In this document: positions 25,042-32,982 of the stretch, one piece after another
Position numbering within the stretch: the first letter of the stretch is position 1
How the letters are laid out: each line of letters starts with the position of its first letter
Assembly (NCBI RefSeq): GCF_014843845.1
Contig: NZ_JHQS01000056.1
Span: forward strand, 124,001-188,000
Source of the DNA: Mesorhizobium amorphae
GTDB lineage: Bacteria; Pseudomonadota; Alphaproteobacteria; Rhizobiales; Rhizobiaceae
Length of the DNA stretch: 64,000 nucleotides
Direction of reading: 5' to 3'
The notes under the pieces: model-generated
What the model was told of the DNA's origin: nothing
The model's input: only the letters and a program-made list of their open reading frames with translations
Database searches by the model: none
Program-made: the position numbers and the translations under genes

Positions 25042-26084
25042 TATCGTGCTCTGGCCTCCGCGCCGGCTTCATTGGCCTGCCGATCCGGTTGCAGCCGTGG
25101 CTGCCTGCGCCATCCGACAATCAAAAGCAGCGCAAATCTGGTGGCACCTGCAAGGTTCATGACGACGACGGGCCAGTGCGACAGGCCGAGATCGTGGTCG
25201 AAGCGCGGGCCGCCGGCAAGCTCGCGCATGGCCGACCGCGCGGCCCAGTAGAAATGGCGCAGCAGCCAGGGCGCGCGCCGCACATGCTTCAGGCACAGCG
25301 CGCCATTGCCGAGGCTATAATCGCGGTGCAGCCTGTCGATCGACTTGCGATCGCGCCGGCCATGATGGTGGAAGATCGTCATGTCGGGCACGTATTCGAC
25401 GGGAATGCCCTTGAGCATTGCGCGCACAAGGTAGTCCGTATCCTCCGCCGAACGCAGCGGGCCACCGGCGCCAAAACGTTCGTCGAACGGCCCGATGCGG
25501 GCCGCGACGTCGCGGTGCATGGTCATGTTGCAGCCAAGCACGAAGCCGCCCGGGTGGACGGCAGGCGTCAGCCGCTCGCGCTGTTCACAGCGCTTGATGG
25601 TGAAGGGCAGGTCCCTGGCGTCGCCGAGTTCGACGCGGCCGCCGCGCACCAGCCATTTCTCGCCGCTCGCATTATGCCGCATCAGGTCGCGCAAATAGTC
25701 GCGATCGACCGCGCAATCATCGTCGACGAACACCAGAATGCGCCCCCGCGCCCGCGCCAGTCCGGCATTGCGGGCCGCCGCCAGTCCGGGCCGCGGCTCC
25801 GAAACGGCGGTCAGCGGAATGTCCGAGGTCTCGGCCAGGCAGGCAAGGCGTTCCGCCGTACGGTCGATCGAGCCATTGTCGACCACGACCATCTCGGCGG
25901 CAAAGGCGGGATGCGCCCGGCAGGCGGCCTGGACCGACTTGATGCAGGCTTCGAGCACGGCCAGTCGGTCGCGCGTGCAGATGATGAAGCTGACCTCGAA
26001 CGCCGGCTTCTGGCCCCGCCGGGGATGGACGGGCGAGGGCGCCGGGCGATCGCGTCGCAAGAGCGGATGCGGCTGGTCGTTCAT
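25041..26084 (-). CDS. Glycosyltransferase family 2
   Basis: GT-A type transferase of 347 residues. The N-terminal nucleotide-sugar-binding fold starts at FEVSFIICTRDR. The metal-binding DxD-type motif is in LVFVDDDCAVD, and the acceptor-side acidic motif is in GPLRSAEDTDYLVRAM. A hydrophobic stretch near the C-terminus (VVVMNLAGATRFALLLIVG) may associate with the membrane. ATG 26084 overlaps the preceding glycosyltransferase stop by four bases. It is the third gene of the surface-glycan operon; donor and acceptor sugars are unknown. Confidence 0.85.
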   Translation of the reverse strand: MNDQPHPLLRRDRPAPSPVHPRRGQKPAFEVSFIICTRDRLAVLEACIKSVQAACRAHPAFAAEMVVVDNGSIDRTAERLACLAETSDIPLTAVSEPRPGLAAARNAGLARARGRILVFVDDDCAVDRDYLRDLMRHNASGEKWLVRGGRVELGDARDLPFTIKRCEQRERLTPAVHPGGFVLGCNMTMHRDVAARIGPFDERFGAGGPLRSAEDTDYLVRAMLKGIPVEYVPDMTIFHHHGRRDRKSIDRLHRDYSLGNGALCLKHVRRAPWLLRHFYWAARSAMRELAGGPRFDHDLGLSHWPVVVMNLAGATRFALLLIVGWRRQPRLQPDRQANEAGAEARAR

Positions 26085-27190
26085 GCCGACCCCCGCTGAT
26101 AAGGCGCAAGCACCGCCTGGGCCGGCCTGGTCTTGAAATAATGCGCCATCGCATCCGCCTGCTTTCCTGCCGCTATGGAGGCAAGACTGAGCCACGGCGC
26201 CCAGGGTCCGGGGCGCAGCGCGTATTGTTCGCGGCGGCGAATGACGTTCCACTTCGCGGTCCGCGTCAGCAATTCATGCGTCAGTGCAGGCTCCCTTTCG
26301 TCGCCGACGAGCTGGTAGAGGAAATAGAACAGGTTGAGCGCGCCGGCCGCGAAGCTCGGCCTGATGTCATCGGGCAGCGCGGAAATCCGCTCTTCCAGCG
26401 CAACGATGAATTGCGCGGCGCGGGCGACCGTGTCGAACGAGGCGGCATCGCCGATGGCCCGCAGATCCTCGGTGCGGTCCGCCAGTCCCTCGCGCTCCAG
26501 GTTCTCGGCCACGATCCGCAAATGCGTCCTGCGCATGTCCCCGGTATGCCGGCTGGTCACGCTTCCAGGGTGGATGCGGTAGACGAGCAGGTTTTCCGGC
26601 ATCATCGCCGCCGGGAAACGGCGGGCAAGCCGCCCGAAGAGATCGAAATCCTCGGCGTGCCTGTATTCGGGATCGTAGTGGAGACTGCCCTCGTCGATGA
26701 CCTTCCTGTTGTAGACCACCGTCGGGTGCATGAAGACGGTGAAGAACATCGACAATATCGGCAGGCGGAACTGGAACACCGGATCAGGCCTGCCCTTGGC
26801 GATACGGCCGCGCAACAAGGTATCGATGCCGGCGCCGCAGAAGCCGAGCTCGGGCCGCCGGTCGAACAGCGCCACCTGGCGCGACAGGCGCCAGGGATAA
26901 GCGATGTCATCGGCGTCCATCCTGGCGACCAGTTCGCCCTGGGCAGTGGCCAGGCCCTCGTTCAGGGTGGCGACGAGGCCGCGGTTTTCGCGCGAGACGA
27001 TCGAGACGCGGTTGTCGGCCCGGCGGTGCCGCTCGAGGATATCGAGCGAGTTGTCGGTCGATCCGTCATCGATGGCGATGACCTCCAGGCGATCGTAGTT
27101 CTGCCGCAGGATCGAGCCGATCGCAGCAGCGAGATAAGGCCCGGCATTGTAAACCGGCAGCAGAACGGAAACGAGCGGGGCGCCGGTCAT
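26081..27190 (-). CDS. Glycosyltransferase family 2
   Basis: GT-A type transferase of 369 residues opening with PLVSVLLPVYNAGPYL and the EVIAIDDGSTDNSLDIL acidic motif. The DxD is in ELVARMDADDIAYPWRL and a catalytic-side HAEDFDLFGRL follows. The C-terminal 120 residues are helical and not part of the core. It is second in the operon, overlapping the acyltransferase stop and the next glycosyltransferase start by ATGA on each side, so all members are translationally coupled. Likely adds a sugar in assembly of a surface polysaccharide or glycolipid. A longer open frame upstream to 28426 runs antiparallel through the acyltransferase and is spurious. Confidence 0.87.
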   Translation of the reverse strand: MTGAPLVSVLLPVYNAGPYLAAAIGSILRQNYDRLEVIAIDDGSTDNSLDILERHRRADNRVSIVSRENRGLVATLNEGLATAQGELVARMDADDIAYPWRLSRQVALFDRRPELGFCGAGIDTLLRGRIAKGRPDPVFQFRLPILSMFFTVFMHPTVVYNRKVIDEGSLHYDPEYRHAEDFDLFGRLARRFPAAMMPENLLVYRIHPGSVTSRHTGDMRRTHLRIVAENLEREGLADRTEDLRAIGDAASFDTVARAAQFIVALEERISALPDDIRPSFAAGALNLFYFLYQLVGDEREPALTHELLTRTAKWNVIRRREQYALRPGPWAPWLSLASIAAGKQADAMAHYFKTRPAQAVLAPYQRGSA

Positions 27191-28365
27191 TGGCCGGCAC
27201 CCGTTCGCCGGAGATTGCGCGGCGGCTCGCGGCCGTCGGGCGATCCGGTGGGATAGGCCGGCCTGCCGAACCAGCCGGCCTTGCTTGCGCGCTCTTGGAA
27301 AGCACGGCGGGCGACATAGGGAAAATGCCGCTTGAGGCCGTTGAGCGGCTTTTCGAAAACCTGCCACGAGATCGCCGCCACGACGATCGTGGCGGTGCCC
27401 GCGACGAGGAACCGCCCCGGCCCTTGCTCGGAGACGTTGAGCGGGATCCAGGGCTGCGCCTTGACGGCATAGGCCAGAAGGATCGGGTGATAGAGATAGA
27501 CGCCGTAGCTGATGCGGCCGAGGGCAAGCAGCGGCGGCAGTTCGGCAAGCTTGCCGAGGATGCCGCCAAACCCGGACGAACAGGCGGCGACAATGGCCAC
27601 CAGCGGGGCCAGCGGCAGCACCTGCAGCAGCAGCCAATGGGCCCATTCCAGCATGGGCTCTGCCGGCGCCGGGATAAACCACTGGATCGCCAGGAACGCG
27701 GCCGCGAAGGCCGGCCAGCCGCGCTGCATCCATTGCGGCAGGGCAGCGCCTCTGCCAGCGCGCATGGCGAGCAGCGCGCCGCAAGCCAGTGCGTCCATCG
27801 AGGCGGGCGGCAGCAGGTCGCGGGCGAGCGCCGTGTTGGCGGTCACCGGCCAGTAGAAGCGGTAAGCCAGCGAGAGCGCGATGACGCCGATGGTGATCGC
27901 CTCGATGCGCCGGCGCGGCGCCAGAAGCACGATCAGCGGCCAGGCGATATAAAACTGCTCCTCGATGCTCAGGCTCCAGAAATGGCAGAGCAGCCAGGGC
28001 GTCCACTCGTTGCGCAGCGCGTACCAGAAATTGGAGAGATAGAGCGCGTGCCACAGAAGCGACCCACGCGACTGTTCGAGATCGGTCAGCCAGACGAGGC
28101 CGAGCACGGCGAAATAGGGCGGGAATATTCTCAGCGCCCGCCTGATGTAGAAGGAACGCAGCGCCGGTCCGGCTTCGAACTCGGCGGGCGCGCGGGCTTC
28201 CAGCAGCAGCCGCGTGATCAGGAAGCCGGAGAGCACGAAGAACAGCCGCACGCCGAGATGGCCAAGGAAGGAGGAGCCGCCCGCGGCGAAGAAATGCGAG
28301 TACAGCACCATCGTCACGGCAATGGCCCTGAGCGCGTCCAACTGCGTGTCGCGTACGCTTTGCAT
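27187..28365 (-). CDS. Membrane acyltransferase family 3 (OafA/NodX type)
   Basis: Integral membrane O-acyltransferase of 392 residues with about ten helices. The signatures are QLDALRAIAVTMVLYSHF (catalytic His), the RLFFVLSGFLITRLLL segment, the RRALRIFPPYFAVL Arg motif and WSLSIEEQFYIAWPL. It acylates sugars of exopolysaccharide, O-antigen or Nod-factor-like molecules, using acyl-CoA on the cytoplasmic side. It is the first gene of the four-gene operon, so the AT-rich region from 28366 carries the promoter. The C-terminal 45 residues are basic and Pro/Gly-rich and lie outside the family core. Confidence 0.88.
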   Translation of the reverse strand: MQSVRDTQLDALRAIAVTMVLYSHFFAAGGSSFLGHLGVRLFFVLSGFLITRLLLEARAPAEFEAGPALRSFYIRRALRIFPPYFAVLGLVWLTDLEQSRGSLLWHALYLSNFWYALRNEWTPWLLCHFWSLSIEEQFYIAWPLIVLLAPRRRIEAITIGVIALSLAYRFYWPVTANTALARDLLPPASMDALACGALLAMRAGRGAALPQWMQRGWPAFAAAFLAIQWFIPAPAEPMLEWAHWLLLQVLPLAPLVAIVAACSSGFGGILGKLAELPPLLALGRISYGVYLYHPILLAYAVKAQPWIPLNVSEQGPGRFLVAGTATIVVAAISWQVFEKPLNGLKRHFPYVARRAFQERASKAGWFGRPAYPTGSPDGREPPRNLRRTGAGQ

Positions 28366-28908
28366 CAGCCGCGCCCGCCGGCACTGTCAAACCGGTGCCT
28401 TGCGCACGAGACGGGCTCGAAATCACAGTTGGCCAGCAGAAGCCTGAAGCTGGTCAACCTGGCGGAATCCTCCACGACGCACGTCCAGTCGCTAAATGAA
28501 TCCCCCAGGAGAGGGTGCGATCAACCGATGGTGCAGCGCAACACAAGAATTTTACATTCGCTGACACATTTGTGTGATCGGATGCTAAAAACCGACAAAT
28601 CCTGCAGGATTTTCCGCCGCTGGCGAGTGTTTGCCCGCATTCTACGCTAACGCATAAGTTGCATACGTGTCTGCAATCAGTTTTACTTGTGTGTTTTGAC
28701 ATAAGTTCGGGAAAGAGGTTTAGTTCTTTTTCAATTCTGCGTTAAATATTGAAAGTATACTTAAGTTATATGGTATTGGATCTTCAAAAATGGAAAATTG
28801 GTTGGAGCTGTCAGTTCTTGCGCGATGCAGCATGGGCTGATCGGTGCAAGTCCTGGACAGGTTGGGTGCAACCGGCTCCGGGCGGCATCCGCAAGTCAGG
28901 GCCGGTGA
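28366..28908. other. AT-rich promoter region without a gene
   Basis: This 543-base gap is clearly richer in A/T than its surroundings from about 28480 to 28800. It should carry the promoter of the glycan operon reading leftwards. Apart from a 16-bp palindrome at 28597-28612, I find only short unsupported ORFs. The base composition contrast suggests a regulatory region under nucleoid-protein control or a scar of foreign DNA. Confidence 0.6.
28597..28612. promoter_or_regulatory. 16-bp perfect palindrome, candidate operator
   Basis: AAATCCTGCAGGATTT is a perfect dyad 231 bases upstream of the acyltransferase start, in the AT-rich region. Its length and symmetry suit a dimeric regulator. I do not recognise the factor. 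Confidence 0.4.
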
Positions 28909-29712
28909 TTATGGCTCGCCGGCAAGTGTTCGGATGGCCTTCCTGACGTCTTCCGAGAGGCCAACGGCGAAGGAGTAGCAGGAGCGCGCGCTGAATTTCC
29001 GGCACGAGCGGGTGATCGAGGATTGCACGCCGACCACCTCCAGCCCGCTGGCCCCTTGCCTGACCAGCGCTCCACCGGAAGCGCCAGGGGCGGCGGAGCA
29101 GTCCAGCTTCAGCCCGCTGCCGGCGACCGTATCGATATCGATCACCTTCTTGACCTTGCAGTCCTCGACGATCCTCTCGTTCCAGTCGTCATGCGGAAGG
29201 TCGTCCTGACGGAGCGTGACCATGGTCACGTCTTCGTCCGCAGCCGCTGGCGCGTCGGCAAGACCGTAGGGCGTTACATCGGGAATCGGCTTGACCAGCT
29301 TCATGACGATCCAGTCGAAGCGGTCGGTGAAGGACCGCTCTTTGTCTTCCGGGTACACGATGGTCTTCACATCGACCTCATACCAGGTCGATTTCACGCC
29401 GTCGGTGCTTAGTTCGAAACTGCAGTGGCTCGGGCGCGAGGCGCCTGCGTAGGATTTCATGCTTGGTTCTGGAAGCACGACATGCCGGGCGCTGAGCACG
29501 ATGTCGCTTTTGTAGGCCAGGAACGCGCTCGCCGCATTGAAGGGGCACATGATGCGGCCGCTGGCGCCGAACAGTTTGCGCGCCGCAAGCGTGTCCATCT
29601 TGTGCTGCTTTGCGTAGTCGGCGATCGCAAGCCGCTTGTCGGCCCCGATCGCGCCGGCCATCGCTGCTGACGAAGCCGCGGCGAAAATGAGAAATCCCAG
29701 CGCGATCCGCAT
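28909..29712 (-). CDS. Secreted trypsin-like serine protease
   Basis: Exported S1-family protein of 267 residues with a signal peptide cleaved near AMA-G (about 20). The catalytic serine is in GASGGALV and the Asp in RFDWIVMKL. The His is in VLSARHVVL, where the usual TAAHC is altered and lacks the neighbouring cysteine. Four further cysteines (for example SCRKFSARSC) suggest disulfides. It may be a degradative protease or a binding protein with weakened activity. ATG 29712 is chosen because the signal peptide begins there. It stands between the AT-rich glycan promoter and a divergent exporter gene. Confidence 0.75.
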   Translation of the reverse strand: MRIALGFLIFAAASSAAMAGAIGADKRLAIADYAKQHKMDTLAARKLFGASGRIMCPFNAASAFLAYKSDIVLSARHVVLPEPSMKSYAGASRPSHCSFELSTDGVKSTWYEVDVKTIVYPEDKERSFTDRFDWIVMKLVKPIPDVTPYGLADAPAAADEDVTMVTLRQDDLPHDDWNERIVEDCKVKKVIDIDTVAGSGLKLDCSAAPGASGGALVRQGASGLEVVGVQSSITRSCRKFSARSCYSFAVGLSEDVRKAIRTLAGEP

Positions 29713-29974
29713 CCTTATCCCCCCGCTATCGCCCGTGGGCCGTAGCCTAGTTTCAGGCAAGCAGCCCGGCAAGCGCCATGTGTGGACCAGCCTGCTACAT
29801 CCGAGGTGCGGGTGCCGCTGTTGCAGCGGCCCTCAGCGCAATGGCTTCATTCTGCGCCTTGCCCCATCAACCGTCCTGCCGTGCCTCACGACAGGAGGGA
29901 TGGCGAGCCCTATCTCCAGCCATGCCTTGGTACGCCGGCGCGCGATCCAAGCGGCAGGGGAGGAACGAAGCAAG

Positions 29975-30862
29975 GTGACGTCGACGCCGATTGCAAAGTC
30001 TGCGGCTGAAGCCGGCGCTATCCCCCTTGTGGCGCTGCTCGGCGCCATGATGTCGGTGCAGATCGGCGCCGCCTTCGCCAAGGGGCTGTTTCCGCTGGTC
30101 GGAGCCGAGGGCACGACGATGCTCAGGCTTGTCGCCGGCGCGCTCATGCTGACGGCCGTGCTCAGGCCCTGGCGGGTCAGGCCATCGCGCGCCGTCTGGC
30201 CGTGGCTCGCCGCTTACGGGGTGACGCTCTGCGTCATGAACCTTCTCTTCTATGCCGCGCTCACCAGGATTCCGCTGGGCATTTGCGTGGCGCTCGAATT
30301 CACCGGCCCGCTGCTGGTCGCCACGCTCTCGTCACGGCGCGCAATGGATTTTGTCTGGGTGGCGTTGGCGGTGGCCGGCATCGTGCTGTTGTCGCCTTTT
30401 GCCGATATGCGCCAGGCGCTCGATCCCGTGGGCGTGATGCTGGCGCTGACCGCCGGTGGCTGCTGGGCGCTCTACATCGTCTTTGCGCAGAAGGCCGGCG
30501 CCGAGCTCGGCGGGCGCACCGTCGCCTATGGCATGGCGATCGCCGCGGTGCTGTCGCTGCCCTTCGGGCTTGCCGGCGCGGCGCCAGCGCTGGGCAATCC
30601 GTCGATTCTGTTGAGCGCCGCAATTGTCGGCCTGCTCTCCAGCGCGCTGCCGTTCTGGCTGGAGATGGTGGCGCTGACCAGGATGCCTGCCAGGGTCTAT
30701 GGCACGCTCACCTGTCTGGAACCGGCGCTGGGCGCGCTGATGGGCTTCCTGTTCCTGCGCGAGAACCTGACGGCGCTGCAGTGCCTGGGCATTGCGGCGG
30801 TCATCGCCGCTGCCTTTGGCGCCGCCGTCACGTCAAAGCCGCCGGTGCCGTCGCCCCAATAG
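29975..30862 (+). CDS. EamA-family exporter (RhtA-like)
   Basis: Ten-helix membrane protein of 295 residues, two EamA repeats (about 12-140 and 148-285) in the DMT superfamily. It is closest in feel to RhtA-type threonine/homoserine exporters: TTMLRLVAGALMLTAVLRPW in the first half, EFTGPLLVATLSSRRAMDFVW at the repeat joint, and GTLTCLEPALGALMGFLFLRENLT at the end. The start is GTG 29975, ten bases after GGGGAGGA; a longer open frame to 29636 overlaps the protease start region and is unlikely. It probably exports amino acids or other small metabolites. No regulatory partner is adjacent. Confidence 0.83.
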   Translation: MTSTPIAKSAAEAGAIPLVALLGAMMSVQIGAAFAKGLFPLVGAEGTTMLRLVAGALMLTAVLRPWRVRPSRAVWPWLAAYGVTLCVMNLLFYAALTRIPLGICVALEFTGPLLVATLSSRRAMDFVWVALAVAGIVLLSPFADMRQALDPVGVMLALTAGGCWALYIVFAQKAGAELGGRTVAYGMAIAAVLSLPFGLAGAAPALGNPSILLSAAIVGLLSSALPFWLEMVALTRMPARVYGTLTCLEPALGALMGFLFLRENLTALQCLGIAAVIAAAFGAAVTSKPPVPSPQ

Positions 30863-31346
30863 GCCTTCGCGTCTGGCGTTGTGCCGCTTCGATATGCTCG
30901 GCGCGCAGCCTTGCCTTCGTGACCTCCAGCGCCGCTTCTGCGCCCGTCGAGAGCTCCTCGACGTTCTGGCCAGCTCGCTGCCGGTGTCGCGTTGCTTGCT
31001 GCCCATGCTCGCAGCGTCGCCAGCATCGGCAGGAGCCGGTCTTTTTAGCCGTGCCTGGTCGGCTCAAGGCCGTGCCTCTGTCATGCCTGGTCGGCCCCGG
31101 TCATGCCTAGCCGGCTAAGCCATTTCTGGCCATTCCAGGCCGCGCGTGCCCGCATGCAGGACCACATCCGGAGGTTGAATTGGGACTTAAGTCTGAATCT
31201 GTTTCCGCAAAAGTCTGAATCGACAAGACAAGGGTCGTGGGCCACTTCCGCAAGGCGCTGCGATTTGTGAATGATTTCACTTCGACAATGCCGTTGGGGT
31301 TTTCGGCTTGGAGTCGGGGCCGGGTGACCGGCATGGGGAGAGTGGG
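30863..31346. other. Gene-free stretch ending in a conserved leader
   Basis: 484 bases with no supported gene. The stretch 30990-31140 contains repeated TGCCTGGTCGGC/TGCCTAGCCGGC motifs. The last 140 bases carry a leader element (31209-31251) that recurs ahead of the paralogous gene at 32334. A minus-strand frame at 30828-31067 is helical in character but has no homology I recognise. Confidence 0.5.
31209..31251 (+). repeat. Conserved leader element, copy 1
   Basis: This 43-base block (starts AAAAGTCTGAATCG, centre AAGGGTCGTGGGCC) lies 95 bases before the Gly/Asn-rich gene at 31347. It matches 32213-32255 at about 37 of 43 positions. Its AAGTCTGAATC core is repeated once more just upstream at 31190-31200. 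It may be promoter sequence or an RNA leader. Confidence 0.7.
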
Positions 31347-31826
31347 ATGCGCGAACCGCGCATGGGCAGCACGTGTGTCTTGCGAGCGCTTACGGCGTTT
31401 GCGCTGGTTATCGCGCCCTTTCACCTCTCGACCGACGGCCCAGTCGCCACCAAGGCCTATGCCGGCAAGGGCGGCAACGGCAATGGGAATGGCGGGAACG
31501 GAAACGGGAACGGCGGCGGCAATAGCGGCGGTAACGGCAACGGAAACAGCGGCGGCAACAACGGGAACGGGAACAGCGGAAACAGCAATAGCGGTGGCAA
31601 CGGTAAGGGCAACAGCGCGAGCAAGGCCTCCGCCACTGTCGATCATGTGAATACCGTGACTGGCGACAAGGTCGAGGTCAACGGCAAGAGCATCAAGGTT
31701 ACTCATCCAAACGGGATGAAGGAAGAGATCGAAAACGGCCGCTTCAGGATGGAGGATGCGCTTGGGCGCACCATCGTCGACAGAGCGGCAACCGCGGCCG
31801 ATATGGCGCGTTTGAAGAGTTTGTGA
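31347..31826 (+). CDS. Exported Gly/Asn-rich repeat protein with conserved C-terminal module
   Basis: Protein of 159 residues. An N-terminal signal sequence (about 8-38, LRALTAFALVIAPFHL) is followed by a low-complexity block of about 60 residues made of GN, GGN and SGGN repeats. A compact C-terminal module of about 55 residues reads VTGDKVEVNGKSIKVTHPNGMKEEIENGRF...DALGRTIVDR. The module recurs in the gene at 32334 at high identity. GGGGAG six bases upstream supports ATG 31347. The fold and function are unknown; a flexible secreted or surface protein presenting a small beta-rich module is the picture. A strong terminator follows at 31956. Confidence 0.75.
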   Translation: MREPRMGSTCVLRALTAFALVIAPFHLSTDGPVATKAYAGKGGNGNGNGGNGNGNGGGNSGGNGNGNSGGNNGNGNSGNSNSGGNGKGNSASKASATVDHVNTVTGDKVEVNGKSIKVTHPNGMKEEIENGRFRMEDALGRTIVDRAATAADMARLKSL

Positions 31827-31955
31827 GAGTGAGGTTCTATCTGGAAGTGATCTTTTCGGGACCGTAGGTCAGCGCTGCAAAATCAGGTTGCCACCTTTTG
31901 CTTCGTCTCTTCGGTTCTTGATCATCGTATGACGGAACTCCCGCTACTCACCTTG

Positions 31956-31983
31956 CCCCCGCCTTTGGCGGGGGTATTTTTTT
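31956..31983 (+). terminator. Rho-independent terminator
   Basis: CCCCCGCC-TTT-GGCGGGGG followed by TATTTTTTT: an 8-bp GC stem, three-base loop and T-run, 130 bases after the Gly/Asn-rich gene. The rest of the 507-base gap to the next gene holds the second leader element and no other gene. Confidence 0.88.
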
Positions 31984-32212
31984 GGGCTCCGGCTTGCATT
32001 TCTGCAAACGAAACTCTTGGCGCATCGCGGTTCGTTGCAACTGTCCGGCTTTTTCGCGCGCTTCAATCTTAAAGAATTGCCGTCAGTTTTCCAAGAGGGT
32101 TGGTTAACGCCCTGTAACCGGCCTCGTTTGCGTTGTTTTCATCCTGTGCCTAGTGCCGATCAACGTCAGGCCTGGCGACGACGTTGCGACATAAGTCCGG
32201 CACCGGCGGCAA

Positions 32213-32255
32213 AAAAGTCCGAATCGGCAAGGCAAGGGTCGTGGGCCGCTTTCGC
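32213..32255 (+). repeat. Conserved leader element, copy 2
   Basis: Second copy of the 43-base leader (AAAAGTCCGAATCGGC..., centre AAGGGTCGTGGGCC), 78 bases before the paralogous gene at 32334. Substitutions relative to copy 1 are scattered and there are no gaps. Confidence 0.7.
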
Positions 32256-32333
32256 GCGCGCGTCGATGCATGGATGCTCCTCTCGATCATGCCGGTTTCG
32301 GCCAGACCGCCATAGGGCCGACACGGGGGGAGG

Positions 32334-32819
32334 ATGTGTAGACTTTCGTTGATCCGCCTGGGATGGCTCGCCTTGCTGACCCCATCGGCATTGGCGCTTA
32401 CGCTCGCGCCATCCCCCGTCAAGCTCTACGGCGCCGCCGACATCGCTCCCTCGATGGCCTACGCCGCCGGCGGGAACAGTGGCGGTCATGGCGGCGGCAA
32501 TGGCAATGGCAACGGCGGCAATGGCAACGGCGGTGGCAATTCATCCTCGGCTGGCGGCGGCGCCAATCCTGGCTCCGGAAACGCCGGCCAGGGCAACTCC
32601 GGCAAAGCCAAGGGCAACCAGGGCAACCATGGCACCCACGTCAATGCGGCGACCGGCGACAAGGTCGAGGTTGACGGCGACAAGATCACGGTCACACATC
32701 CCGACGGCATGCAGGAGGAGATCGAGAACGGCCGCTTCAAAATGCAGGATGCGCTCGGCCGCACCATCATCGAACGCGAGGCGACGCCAGAGGATGTGGC
32801 GCGCCTGCAGGCCTTGTGA
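32334..32819 (+). CDS. Exported Gly/Asn-rich repeat protein, paralogue of 31347
   Basis: Protein of 161 residues with the same plan as the gene 1 kb upstream. A signal sequence ends near AYA-A (about 43), then comes a Gly/Asn/Ser-rich block of about 55 residues (GGGNGNGNGGNGNGGGN). The conserved module GDKVEVDGDKITVTHPDGMQEEIENGRF...LGRTIIEREATPEDVARLQAL completes it. The tandem arrangement and duplicated leader show a local gene duplication. ATG 32334 directly abuts a GGGGGGAGG run; the G-run itself gives acceptable spacing. Function unknown. Confidence 0.75.
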   Translation: MCRLSLIRLGWLALLTPSALALTLAPSPVKLYGAADIAPSMAYAAGGNSGGHGGGNGNGNGGNGNGGGNSSSAGGGANPGSGNAGQGNSGKAKGNQGNHGTHVNAATGDKVEVDGDKITVTHPDGMQEEIENGRFKMQDALGRTIIEREATPEDVARLQAL

Positions 32820-32862
32820 GGGCAGGGAACTACCCCCTCCCTGTTTCTCACTTCACCCCCGT

Positions 32863-32882
32863 CCCCGCCCCCGGGGGCGGGG
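32863..32882 (+). terminator. GC-only hairpin after the second Gly/Asn-rich gene
   Basis: CCCCGCCCCC directly followed by GGGGGCGGGG, a 10-bp self-complementary block 44 bases after the stop. With TTTT appearing only ten bases later it is a moderate terminator, shared with the convergent response regulator gene. Confidence 0.5.
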
Positions 32883-32982
32883 GTGACATGTTTTGGGAGG
32901 GAGTAGGGGAATTAGGCAGTAGGCAGTATGGATTGGTTGCGGCAGCCCGCTCAGCGGCTCATATCCAAACCTTCGCTATCCC

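Noticed and set aside
26081..28426. 781-residue minus-strand frame
   Set aside because: Only its last 369 residues form a glycosyltransferase; the rest is the wrong frame of the acyltransferase gene.
28749..28946. 65-residue plus-strand ORF in the AT-rich gap
   Set aside because: No ribosome-binding site, and it overlaps the end of the protease gene on the other strand.
30828..31067. Minus-strand ORF with helical, phasin-like character
   Set aside because: Similarity is only compositional, there is no convincing start and it overlaps the end of the exporter gene.
31107..31706. Minus-strand ORF of about 200 residues, Ala/Val-rich
   Set aside because: It is the mirror of the Gly/Asn repeat coding strand; composition explains its openness and it has no ribosome-binding site.
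32104..32118. CtrA-like site TTAA-N7-TAAC before the second Gly/Asn-rich gene
   Set aside because: The second half-site departs from TTAA and the position is over 200 bases from the gene.
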